Part shown: one piece after another, positions 35,777 through 43,845 of the stretch | Layout: each line of letters starts with the position of its first letter | Numbering within the stretch: the stretch's first letter is position 1 | Assembly (NCBI RefSeq): GCF_024296865.1 | Contig: NZ_CP101134.1 | Span: forward strand, 3,286,001-3,350,000 | Length of the DNA: 64,000 nt | From: Sphingobacterium sp. LZ7M1 | GTDB taxonomy: Bacteria; Bacteroidota; Bacteroidia; Sphingobacteriales; Sphingobacteriaceae | Direction of reading: 5' to 3' | Made by a program: the position numbers and the translations under genes | The notes under the pieces: generated by a model | Databases searched by the model: none | Seen by the model: the letters and a program-made list of their open reading frames with translations, nothing else | Told to the model about the DNA's origin: nothing

Positions 35777-36214
35777 ATGCTAAAAGAAAAATTCAATCAA
35801 TATTCCTTTATTCTAGACCGTACGGCTAGAAGGGTAAAGCAGTTTGCCCAGTCTTCCTTTTCGGCACATGGGATTGACCTTACTGTAGACCAATGGTCGG
35901 TGATAAAAACGCTATATGAGCAGGAGGACTTGACCCATAAAGATCTGTCAGAGAAATGTGGGAAAGACCAACCCACGATGACCAGGATCGTCGATCTATT
36001 ATTGAAGAAAGGTTATGTACATCGCATTGTGCATCCTAATGATCGTAGGAGCCTGCATATTCAATTGACTGAGGCTGGACAGGCGCAAGCGAAAAGTTTA
36101 ACTCCACTGGTAAAGGATTTTAGGATGAAGGCATGGGAGAATTTGACAGAAGAAGATTTCGAAAATTTCACGAGAATATTAAACACAATTTATAATAATC
36201 TAGAAACAAAATAA
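35777..36214 (+). CDS. MarR family transcriptional regulator
   Basis: A 145-residue winged-helix regulator. The DNA-binding domain spans residues ~30-100 (LTHKDLSEKCGKDQPTMTRIVD, then LLLKKGYVHRIVHPNDRRSLH, containing the wing with the conserved DxR) and is flanked by dimerisation helices. It starts an apparent three-gene operon: the flavoprotein reductase gene begins 6 bp after its stop, and the ferredoxin gene follows. MarR proteins often respond to phenolic or oxidising compounds and repress their own operon. The inverted repeat at 35575-35626 is a candidate target. Confidence 0.9.
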   Translation: MLKEKFNQYSFILDRTARRVKQFAQSSFSAHGIDLTVDQWSVIKTLYEQEDLTHKDLSEKCGKDQPTMTRIVDLLLKKGYVHRIVHPNDRRSLHIQLTEAGQAQAKSLTPLVKDFRMKAWENLTEEDFENFTRILNTIYNNLETK

Positions 36215-36220
36215 AAAGAT

Positions 36221-37225
36221 ATGATTACGACAGATATTTGCATAATTGGAGCTGGACCCGTGGGTCTATTCGCTGTATTTGAAGCTGGTCTTTTAAAAAT
36301 GCGCTGTCATTTGATTGATGTATTGCCACAGGTTGGGGGCCAGCTATCGGAAATCTATCCACACAAACCAATCTATGATATCCCGGGCTATCCCAGTATT
36401 ACCGCACAGGAATTGATCAACAATCAGATGAAGCAGAATGAACCATTCCAACCCACATTTACCTTGGGTGAGCGGGTTGATGGCTTGCAGAAGCAAGAGG
36501 ATGGATCTTATATGGTAGTCGGTTCGGAAGGTACTCAGATCCATTGCCAAGTTGTGGTTATTGCAGGTGGACTAGGTTGTTTTGAACCTCGAAAACCGGA
36601 ACTGCAAAACCTGAGCAATTTTGAGGGCAAGAATGTGCATTACATGGTCAAAAATCCAGAAAAATTCCGGGACCAACGCATCGTTATCGCTGGAGGTGGT
36701 GATTCTGCATTGGACTGGACCATCTTTCTGAGCGATGTCGCAAAAGAGGTGACATTGGTGCACCGCAGTGACAATTTCCGCGGAGCACCAGATTCAGCGG
36801 AGAAGGTCTTCAATTTGGCACAAACCGGTAAGATCAATCTTTTGCTATCACATAACTTACAGAGCCTCAATGGCAATGGCCATTTAGAATCTGTACTTAT
36901 GACAAACAAAAGCAAGGAAGAGATTGTTGTTCAAACAGATCATTTCATCCCACTTTATGGATTGAGCCCTAAGTTAGGGCCGATTGCAGATTGGGGATTA
37001 AACATTGATAAAAATGCCATTGAGGTGGATACATTTGATTATTCGACCAATGTGGAGCGGATTTATGCCATCGGTGATATCAACACCTATCCGGGAAAAT
37101 TAAAGCTGATCTTATGTGGTTACCATGAAGCAGCATTAATGGTTCAGAGTGCCTTTAAGTATGTCTATCCGGAGCAAAAACTAAGTTTTAAATACACGAC
37201 AGTAAACGGTATCAATGCGTTCTAA
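36221..37225 (+). CDS. Thioredoxin-reductase-like ferredoxin-NADP reductase
   Basis: A 334-residue flavoprotein with an FAD-binding GAGPVGLFAVFEAGL at residues ~9-23 and an NAD(P)-binding GGGDSALDWTIFLS at ~155-168. It lacks the CxxC redox pair of true thioredoxin reductase, and GQLSEIYPHKPIYDIPGYP near the N-terminus is typical of TrxR-type ferredoxin/flavodoxin-NADP reductases (YumC-like). It would pass electrons from NAD(P)H to the 2Fe-2S ferredoxin encoded 2 bp downstream. No terminal oxygenase or P450 is encoded nearby. Confidence 0.9.
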   Translation: MITTDICIIGAGPVGLFAVFEAGLLKMRCHLIDVLPQVGGQLSEIYPHKPIYDIPGYPSITAQELINNQMKQNEPFQPTFTLGERVDGLQKQEDGSYMVVGSEGTQIHCQVVVIAGGLGCFEPRKPELQNLSNFEGKNVHYMVKNPEKFRDQRIVIAGGGDSALDWTIFLSDVAKEVTLVHRSDNFRGAPDSAEKVFNLAQTGKINLLLSHNLQSLNGNGHLESVLMTNKSKEEIVVQTDHFIPLYGLSPKLGPIADWGLNIDKNAIEVDTFDYSTNVERIYAIGDINTYPGKLKLILCGYHEAALMVQSAFKYVYPEQKLSFKYTTVNGINAF

Positions 37226-37227
37226 TT

Positions 37228-37557
37228 ATGGAGAATATCATCACTATTAATGTAGAGGATCGAGACGGGACAAGGCAGGAAGTCATGGTCCCTACAGATG
37301 TAAACCTGAGCTTGATGGAAATCCTGAAAGCATCAGAATACGATATCTTGGCAACCTGCGGCGGTATGGCACTCTGTGCTACCTGTCATGTAGAAGTTCT
37401 TGAGGGGGCAGAAAATCTGCCAGAAGCGGAAGATCAAGAGCTAGATATGCTAGACACCTTACCTGATTCGGATGACAAGAGCAGGTTAGCTTGTCAGCTG
37501 AGGTTGACCGAATCGAATAATGGTTTGACCATAAAGATTAAGGGAAGTTTACAATAA
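37228..37557 (+). CDS. 2Fe-2S ferredoxin (adrenodoxin type)
   Basis: A 109-residue electron carrier. The cluster ligands follow the vertebrate/ISC-type spacing: three Cys in CGGMALCATCH and a fourth in SRLACQLRLT, about 47 residues further. The acidic stretch EAEDQELDMLDTL is the reductase/partner-docking helix typical of adrenodoxin and Fdx. It lies immediately after the reductase gene (2-bp gap) and completes a short electron-transfer chain under a MarR regulator. Confidence 0.93.
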   Translation: MENIITINVEDRDGTRQEVMVPTDVNLSLMEILKASEYDILATCGGMALCATCHVEVLEGAENLPEAEDQELDMLDTLPDSDDKSRLACQLRLTESNNGLTIKIKGSLQ

Positions 37558-37744
37558 GCTTCAATATAGTGTACTTACTACACTTAGTTCGCTATATTTA
37601 ACTTATTGAAAACAAAGAGAATAGCACGAGTTTAAACATCAATTTCATGTTTTATCTAAATTAAATGCAAATTATTGATAAAATATGCAGGAAAATGTCA
37701 GATATTTGTGCCTTATTTTAAAATTCTTATAACAAGGAAGTATT

Positions 37745-39064
37745 ATGTTACTAAATCGTTCTGAAAGAAACTTTCCCCGAGTTATCATAATTGGAGCTGG
37801 ATTCGGAGGTGTGGAACTAGCTCGACAGCTGAAAAACAAAGAGGTGGAAGTTCTGTTGATAGACCGTAACAACTACCACACCTTTCAACCCCTGATGTAC
37901 CAGGTAGCGACCGGTACCTTAGCGTCTGATTCTATTTCATTTCCATTGCGCAAGATGTTCAAGAACCAAAAGAACTTTCGTTTCAGATTGGCGGAGGTAT
38001 TGAGCATTGACAGCAAAAATAAAATGGTCCACACATCGGTTGCCGACTATGATTATGATTATCTCGTGATCGCAACGGGAGCTACTTCCAACTTCTTTGG
38101 CAACAAACAGGTGGAGAAATATGCATTACCGATGAAGAACATCATCGAAGCATTAAATATCCGTAGCTATCTCCTACAGAACCTTGAGGAAGCGGTCTTG
38201 AGAAAGAACGCCTCTGATAGAGAGCGATATCTAAATTTCGTTGTTGTGGGTGGAGGTCCGACGGGAGTTGAACTTTCTGGTGCCATTGCCGAATATCAAC
38301 AGCATATGTTGAAAAAGGATTATCCAGAACTATCGACCTATGAGATGAAAGTCTTCTTGGTAGAAGGAACTGGAAAAATCTTGGGTGCACTTTCTGAAAA
38401 ATCATCCCGCGATGCAGAGAGATACCTGCATGAGCTAGGTGTAAAAACCATATTGAACACGGTCGTAACGGATTATGACGGTAACACCGTTACCCTTTCT
38501 TCAGGAGAACAGATCCCTACCAAAACGGTTATCTGGGGAGCTGGCGTGATGGGACAAATGCCGGAAGGTATCAACCCAGAGATTATCCAACGTGGTAACC
38601 GAATCAAAACCAACGAACAATGTATCGTGGATGGCGAAGATGTGGTATATGCCATTGGAGACGTTTCTGCCATGATCTCTGAAGAAAACCCTAGAGGTTT
38701 ACCTGGTGTTGCTCCAGTAGCTCAACAGCAAGGAAAATATGTTGCAAAACATATCCTAAACAAACTGAACAACCAAGAAACAGAAAACTTCAAGTACTTT
38801 GATAAAGGTTCCATGGCCACTGTTGGTAGAAACAGAGCGGTGGTGGACATGGGAAACCTGCACTTAAAAGGCTTTATCGCATGGATGACCTGGATGTTTG
38901 TGCACTTGGTATCGATCTTTGGATTCAGGAACCGTTTGGTTACATTCGTCAACTGGTCTATTAAGTTCCTGACCAAAAACTCAGGCATCCGTCTGATTAT
39001 CCATAAGTATATCCGACCTCAATCTGAACCAACCGTAAAGGGTGAAGAGGTAGCTCAGCAATAA
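37745..39064 (+). CDS. ndh: NAD(P)/FAD-dependent oxidoreductase, NADH dehydrogenase type II-like
   Basis: A 439-residue flavoprotein with two Rossmann folds: FAD-binding RVIIIGAGFGGVELARQL near the N-terminus and NADH-binding NFVVVGGGPTGVELSGAIAE at ~residues 160-180. NYHTFQPLMYQVATGTL and AIGDVSAM match the NDH-2 family. The C-terminal ~50 residues hold hydrophobic and amphipathic helices (GFIAWMTWMFVHLVSIFGF) for membrane attachment. It would oxidise NADH and reduce menaquinone without pumping protons. It is monocistronic, and repeat region B follows directly. Confidence 0.9.
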   Translation: MLLNRSERNFPRVIIIGAGFGGVELARQLKNKEVEVLLIDRNNYHTFQPLMYQVATGTLASDSISFPLRKMFKNQKNFRFRLAEVLSIDSKNKMVHTSVADYDYDYLVIATGATSNFFGNKQVEKYALPMKNIIEALNIRSYLLQNLEEAVLRKNASDRERYLNFVVVGGGPTGVELSGAIAEYQQHMLKKDYPELSTYEMKVFLVEGTGKILGALSEKSSRDAERYLHELGVKTILNTVVTDYDGNTVTLSSGEQIPTKTVIWGAGVMGQMPEGINPEIIQRGNRIKTNEQCIVDGEDVVYAIGDVSAMISEENPRGLPGVAPVAQQQGKYVAKHILNKLNNQETENFKYFDKGSMATVGRNRAVVDMGNLHLKGFIAWMTWMFVHLVSIFGFRNRLVTFVNWSIKFLTKNSGIRLIIHKYIRPQSEPTVKGEEVAQQ

Positions 39065-39130
39065 AACAAACTATAATATTTTAGAGAAAGGTTGATCAAA
39101 AGTCAACCTTTTTTTGTGAAAGAGTATCGT

Positions 39131-39241
39131 TTGAACCAGGATGCCCTTCGACAGTTCATCGAGCGAAGTCGAGATTCCGCTCAGGGTACAGGACAAGGGG
39201 TTCGACTCCGCTCAGCCTCCGGATAGACCATGATTTTGATC
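39131..39241 (+). repeat. Module U with internal insertion, left edge of region B
   Basis: TTGAACCAGGAT (39131-39142) and GGATAGACCATGAT (39221-39234) are the two ends of module U, in plus orientation. Between them is about 78 bp of CGACTTCGCTCAG-like sequence (CCTTCGACAG, GCGAAGTCGAGATT, TTCGACTCCGCTCAG), a motif also inserted into the U copies of region C. Confidence 0.75.
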
Positions 39242-39342
39242 AATTTGTCGCTGGAAAGTCTACGTTGCTGTAGGTCGTATAGGATACACCCGCCAAATAC
39301 AAACCTTAATAATTTGTGCCAAACTGATGGTTTCCTCGAATT

Positions 39343-39585
39343 CTCTTCGTTTCTTTTGAAGCCCAAATTAACCAAACCGACAAAGGAGCTCACGGACACC
39401 AGCTCTCTTCGTTACTTTTGAAGCCCAAAAGTAACCAAAACCGACGAAGGAGCTCACGGACACCAGCTCTCTTCGTTACTTTTGAAGCGCAAAAGTAACC
39501 AAAACCGACAAAGGAGCTCACGGACACCAGCTCTCTTCGTTACTTTTGAAGCGCAAAAGTAACCAAAACGCTTCGGCTCATTTAA
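39343..39585 (+). repeat. Tandem array of four 62-64 bp units with internal hairpins
   Basis: Units start at 39343, 39405, 39469 and 39533 (62, 64 and 64 bp, the last partial). Each contains GTTACTTTTGAAGCGCAAAA followed by GTAACC, a stem-loop, and then an AGCTCACGGACACCAG segment. The first unit is the most diverged. The same module appears only about twice in copy A, in the other orientation. Confidence 0.9.
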
Positions 39586-40485
39586 GGTGGCTTTTCGCAC
39601 TGTCCTTCGCACATGGATAGAATGCCTTGATGTCGGGAATATCTTCCTTCAAAATTCTCCTTTTTGATGGAGAATTTTTTGAAAGCATTCCAAGGCCATT
39701 CCCATCGCGCGAGGCATCGGCATTCTTTCCATCTTTCCGCCACTGGAAATGAGCCGGGGGGCTAAAGAGCTTCCTTCGGAAGGATGGATGAATACTTTAA
39801 GAATTTTAAAACTCCTGGAAAGGGTGAAATCTTTGTAGAACCTAGATGTTTGAAATGGCCAACCCACAGCGTGGGTGAAATGTTTTTCTGTAATTTCCCT
39901 TTATTGGCATAATAACAATAAAAAATAGTTCCCTCATCTTACGATTCGGTATGACATCATTCCCATAAAAAAACAACAATAGATTCTTCGCTTCACTCTG
40001 AATCCATCTTTAACGTAATTGCGATTCTGAACGATCACTGAAGAATCTGTACGGTTCTCCCCCTCATGACCCTGTCATTCTCAATCGAAGATTGAGGACC
40101 TGTACAGCATTGCAATCCGTAATTAATTATGTCTGTAAAACTCCGAAATCCTTCCTTCGTCAGGTCGCCAACAAAGGAGGAAAGAAGGTGCAGGAAATTA
40201 CATCAACGTATTCCTCAACCAATTTCTCGATTTGTTCTGTAATAATCCGAGATGTTTCGTTCCTCAACATGACAAAAAAGCGGTAACCGAAGGTGCAAGA
40301 AAACACAGCAATACGACTATTATTTATTCAAAACATGATGCGGGCTTACGCAATAAGCCCCTAAAGTTCTGGGGAATTTCCAGCGCCACATTACCAAAAT
40401 GATCTTGGTCCATCCTCTCATCCCATGAATCCTGGTTCAAATCCAGATCTTGGTCTATCCTCTCATCCCATCCATCCTGGTTCAA
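39343..40485 (-). repeat. Mosaic dispersed repeat, copy B (minus orientation)
   Basis: Read on the minus strand it has the same module order as copy A: two U units (40445-40485 and 40399-40440), the TTTTGAATAAATAATAG segment, one diverged 86-bp unit (~40133-40200), GTACAGGTCCTCAATCTTCG (~40109), the GAACCGTACAGATTC to AGAATCTATTG segment (~39975-40061), CATTTCACCCACGCT (~39878), CCCCCCGGCTCATTTCCA (~39744-39761) and the hairpin array. With 39131-39241 it fills the 1.47-kb gap between ndh and the SUMF1-fusion gene. No supported ORF lies in it. Confidence 0.85.
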
Positions 40486-40534
40486 AAACCCCAACCCCCC
40501 TAATCCCATTGCTTCCCAAAATCCCAAGGCCATC

Positions 40535-42178
40535 TTAATTACTTGGATATTTTATTATTCGAAAGCCAAGGTTACTTCCATTATAACCCAAGTAAAATAA
40601 ATCCCTGAATTTACTGTTCGCCACATGGTCTTGATTTAAAAATGAACCTCCTTTAATAGCAGGATTTGACACAGCAACTTGACCAGGATCAACGACAGCG
40701 TTTATACTATAGGTCCTTATTTCGTCTAAGCAATATTCTATTACATTTCCATAGATATCGTACAGCCCCCATGGATTTGGTTTCAACAAGCCTACATCTT
40801 TTATTTCATAACCAGAACTTTCATCATACCATGCGTATTCCGCAAGTTCACTTTCATGGCCGGTTAAGGTTTCATGATCTTCCAGAAAGAAATAATCAGC
40901 TTTGGAGCCTGCCCTTGCAGCATATTCCCATTGCGCTTCGGTTGGGAGATCTCCACCTGCCCACTGGGCATATGCCCTAGCTCCGGCCCAAGTCACATCA
41001 TAGACAGGTTTGTTTTCATTCCCTGGGACAACCTTCCATTCACCATTGTTTTTTATAAAAAAGTTATTGTTATAAATCCAAAAAATGCTTGGATTATTGG
41101 GATCCTGGACGACCGATTCGTTTAGGTCGGCATTTACATCTTTTAGGAATTCAAGGTATTGTGCAAGAGTAATCTCATATTTGCTCATCAGGAAATCTCT
41201 GGTCAGGGTTACCTGATGGGCAGGGTAAGTGCTTGTTGCAGTTCCAGGTTCGGTAGCTCCCGAACCCATGGTAAATGTACCGGCAGGGATAGGGACGAAC
41301 TCTATTTCTGGGGCTTGATATGCCACAATTTCACCCGCATCAACCTGCCAATCCATCGCTGAGACCCTTTTGACCTCGACCGAACCTAGGTTGATCGTGA
41401 CCTGGTATTCATATTGCTTACCGGAAACAAAATATTCGTATAAAGGCAGGTCATATTCCAAAACCTTTTCCCCGACCTTGAACCGAAATTGCTCTTGACC
41501 AACATTAAACGACTCATACATGATAGCTTCCCGCTGAGTCCCAAGGCTAATATCGGAGCTGTTTAACAAAAAAATTGAATTTAAGTAAAGTTTGTATCTC
41601 CAACCACTGGAGAATCCCACAAGGCTTATTTCGACGTCTCCTAAATCCTCAGCGCTCAAACCTTGGCCAGGCAATAGCGTGAATTTTAGCTTACTGTTCC
41701 TATGCCGTAAACTTATTGGACCAATAGGATTGTTCTTGTCGACATTGACCATTCTGAAATCGATAAGGTCCAGTTTGGCCTGATCGAGCTGATCGGTAAA
41801 GTCCATCATAAGTTCGCCATTAGAAACCTGCTGATAGGGACTGTACAGGAAGACATCTATAGCGCTACCATCTTGGGGGTAGGTTATCGGCGCACCTCCA
41901 TCAGCTGGAAGCAGCTCTCCTGATTCATATATATACTTCCGGTTGTTCACCAGCGCACTATTCAGGTCCCTTGATCCGGTCGGGAGGACATAGACCCCAA
42001 ATTCCTGTCCCTCGACAGGTGTAGCAACGTTCATCGCCGTGATACTGTTCGGTTTTGCCAGGACCAGTTTAAGTTCTTTGCCCTCGGATGGAATGGCTAT
42101 TCCATCGTCGCGCCTACAGGAAAACAACAGCAGGAGCATGCAAAGTAATGGATAGATTATTTGATTTCTTTTAAACAT
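40535..42178 (-). CDS. Fimbrillin-like / SUMF1 (FGE-sulfatase) fusion lipoprotein
   Basis: A 547-residue surface lipoprotein. The signal peptide ends at Cys21 (LLLLFSC). Residues ~30-285 follow the fimbrillin/Mfa-like plan (FGVYVLPTGSRDLNSALVNN, SAIDVFLYSPYQ, SLRHRNSKLKFTLLPGQGL). Residues ~296-545 form a SUMF1/FGE fold (FVPIPAGTFTMGSG, MSKYEITLAQYLEFL, WAGGDLPTEAQWEYAARAG, NPWGLYDIYGNVIEYCLDE, KGGSFLNQDH). The paired active-site Cys of true formylglycine-generating enzymes is absent near the C-terminus (SKFRDLFYLGYN), so catalysis of that reaction is unlikely. It may be an adhesin-type or binding protein. It is flanked on both sides by repeat copies B and C. Confidence 0.85.
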   Translation of the reverse strand: MFKRNQIIYPLLCMLLLLFSCRRDDGIAIPSEGKELKLVLAKPNSITAMNVATPVEGQEFGVYVLPTGSRDLNSALVNNRKYIYESGELLPADGGAPITYPQDGSAIDVFLYSPYQQVSNGELMMDFTDQLDQAKLDLIDFRMVNVDKNNPIGPISLRHRNSKLKFTLLPGQGLSAEDLGDVEISLVGFSSGWRYKLYLNSIFLLNSSDISLGTQREAIMYESFNVGQEQFRFKVGEKVLEYDLPLYEYFVSGKQYEYQVTINLGSVEVKRVSAMDWQVDAGEIVAYQAPEIEFVPIPAGTFTMGSGATEPGTATSTYPAHQVTLTRDFLMSKYEITLAQYLEFLKDVNADLNESVVQDPNNPSIFWIYNNNFFIKNNGEWKVVPGNENKPVYDVTWAGARAYAQWAGGDLPTEAQWEYAARAGSKADYFFLEDHETLTGHESELAEYAWYDESSGYEIKDVGLLKPNPWGLYDIYGNVIEYCLDEIRTYSINAVVDPGQVAVSNPAIKGGSFLNQDHVANSKFRDLFYLGYNGSNLGFRIIKYPSN

Positions 42179-42419
42179 AATATTGATTTGGCTATCAAAG
42201 GATTGATAATTTAAGTTAATCGAAAAGAATCGATAGGCTAATATATTAATTATTAATAAACAATAGAATGTTTATTGAGAAATTTAGTTATTGGATGGGA
42301 AATATTTATTGTTATTTAGGATTATGACGGATGTCTTTGACTAGGTACTCGATGTTCAGCCCGAAGGAAGGTAGAAAAAAAGCAAACCATCAAGTCCAAA
42401 AATATCATGGGTTTTATTG

Positions 42420-42540
42420 GCGTACAGTATCTTAACCTTCGGTTAAGAATGACAAAACTTTAGGGAGAAGAACCGTACAGATCCCTCACGAAATGTTCAG
42501 AATCAAAATTACACAAATTCGTATTCTTGCTCCTTGGGGT
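42420..42540 (+). repeat. Plus-orientation fragment of the mosaic repeat in region C
   Basis: GGCGTACAG, TTCGGTTAAGAATGACA, GAACCGTACAGATCCCTCAC and GTTCAGAATCAAAAT follow the same order as in copy A. This short piece faces the minus-oriented remainder of copy C, so region C is internally palindromic. Bases 42179-42419, upstream of the SUMF1-fusion start, show nothing I can name. Confidence 0.7.
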
Positions 42541-42699
42541 AGTTCCGCTTTGTTTTTTCATTAACTTAATGACAACCCCAGAAGTTGCGAAATCTTTGTA
42601 GAAAATGAATGTATTTAGGGTTAAGAAACTCCTAGGGGGACAGCTTTGTAGAATTTAGATGTTTTGTATAGCCAACCCACAGCGTGTGTGAAATATTTT

Positions 42700-43575
42700 T
42701 CAATATATCTTTCTCAGGAGAAAAAATGGTTTCCTCATCTTACGATAGCGGAATGACAAACAACTCCAAATAAAATAAAAAAAAATAGATTCTTCGTTTC
42801 ACTCTGAATCCCTCTTTAGCGCATTTTTATTCTGAACGATCAGTGAGGAATCTGTACGGTACTCTATAAAAAATGGCTGTCATTCTTTACCGAAGGTAAA
42901 GGACCTGTACGTCAAAGCAAGTACTGATAGTATAGTTCCGAGATCATTCCTTCGTCAGGAAGACAGCTAGAGGGAAAGCGAAGATGCAGGAAATTATGCC
43001 AATACAATCATTGTTTGTATAGTTCCGAGATCCTTCCTTCGTCAGGAAGACAGCTAGAGGGAAGCGAAGGTGCAGGAAATTATGCCAATACAATCATTGT
43101 TTGTAAAGTTCCGAGATCCTTCCTTCGTCAGGAAGACAGCTAGAGGGAAGCGAAGGTGCAGGAAATTATGCCAATACAATCATTGTTTGTATAGTTCCGA
43201 GATCCTTCTTTCGTCAGGACGACAGCTAGAGGGAAAGCGAAGATGCAGGAAATTATGCCAATACAATCATTGTTAGTATAGTTCCGAGATCCTTCCTTCG
43301 TCAGGACGACAGCTAGAGGGAAAGCGAAGATGCAGGAAATTATGCCAATACAAACCTATTATTTATTTTATTTATTCAAAACAAAATGCGGGCTTATGCA
43401 ATAAACCCCTACAGTCCTGGGGAATTTCCAGTGTTATATTGCCAAAATGATCTTGGTCCATCCTCCCATCCTCGTCGGGTGAGCGGAGCCGAACCCAATC
43501 CTGGTTCAAATCCAGATCTTGGTCTATCCTCTCATCCTCGTCCTCTGAGTGGAGACGAAGGGCATCCTGGTTCAA
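42700..43575 (-). repeat. Mosaic dispersed repeat, copy C (minus orientation)
   Basis: On the minus strand: two U units, each with an inserted CGAACCC/CGAAGGG-type motif (43514-43575 and 43447-43509), TTTTGAATAAATAAAATAAA, the expanded 86-bp array, a GTACAGGTCCTTTACCTTCG segment (~42891-42910), CGTACAGATTCCTCACTG to AGAATCTATT (~42783-42860), CGTAAGATGAGGAAACCA (~42727-42744) and the ACGCTGTGGGTTGGC module (~42672-42688), here changed to ACACACGCTG at its left end. Same orientation as copy B, so the two copies form direct repeats around the SUMF1-fusion gene. Confidence 0.85.
42930..43353 (+). repeat. Tandem array of five 86/87-bp units
   Basis: Units begin with GTATAGTTCCGAGATC or a variant at 42930, 43017, 43103, 43189 and 43276; lengths are 87, 86, 86, 87 and ~78 (partial). 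They differ at a few positions (AAGCGAAGA against AAGCGAAGG, GGAAGAC against GGACGAC), so the array has diverged. Regions A and B hold one copy each. The frame open at 43070-43276 is an artefact of the repetition. There are no spacers, so this is not CRISPR. Confidence 0.93.
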
Positions 43576-43721
43576 AAAACTACCCCCTTCCTTTCGTTAA
43601 AAAATGTTAACAAATCCTTCTTTGTGTACGAAATAAAATCCGACTGCGTTATAGTATTAAAGAAAAGCAAAAGAGTAAAAGAGTATATAATTTCATAATT
43701 TAGGTTAATAATTGGTTTGGT

Positions 43722-43755
43722 AAAAATCCTAAGCTTCCCCAGCTCAGGATTTTTT
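43722..43755 (+). terminator. Orphan terminator-like hairpin
   Basis: AAAAATCCTAAGCT (43722-43735) and AGCTCAGGATTTTT (43741-43754) pair over 13 of 14 bases, loop TCCCC, with a T run. No gene ends upstream on either strand within reach, so it would stop transcripts coming out of repeat region C or an unrecognised small RNA. Confidence 0.6.
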
Positions 43756-43809
43756 ATTGAAATGGCTTTTAAGTCACCTGAATATGGTCTGATGTTCGAT
43801 TCAATTTCC

Positions 43810-43817
43810 TATTTTTG
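43810..43817 (+). promoter_or_regulatory. Candidate -7 box for the PolX-like gene
   Basis: TATTTTTG (TAnnTTTG) 28 bp before the ATG at 43846; no clear -33 motif. Confidence 0.45.
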
Positions 43818-43845
43818 ATATCCCCATAAAAGAAAGAAGGAAATC

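Noticed and set aside
37561..37600. Terminator or operator between the ferredoxin and ndh genes (AGTGTA-CTTAC-TACACT)
   Set aside because: Arms are only six bases, there is no T run, and the wider ATATAG/CTATAT pairing overlaps it; too weak to call.
40535..42178. Active formylglycine-generating enzyme
   Set aside because: The C-terminal cysteine pair needed for catalysis is missing and no sulfatase substrate gene is adjacent.
43070..43276. 68-codon ORF across the tandem array
   Set aside because: It exists only because the repeat unit lacks stops in this frame; the period is not a multiple of three and there is no start context.
42930..43353. Tandem repeats as a CRISPR array
   Set aside because: Units are contiguous 86/87-bp repeats without unique spacers, and no cas genes are present.
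32463..43575. Insertion sequence or transposon
   Set aside because: No transposase or integrase ORF, no clear target-site duplication and no clean terminal inverted repeats with an enzyme between them; it remains a non-coding repeat family.
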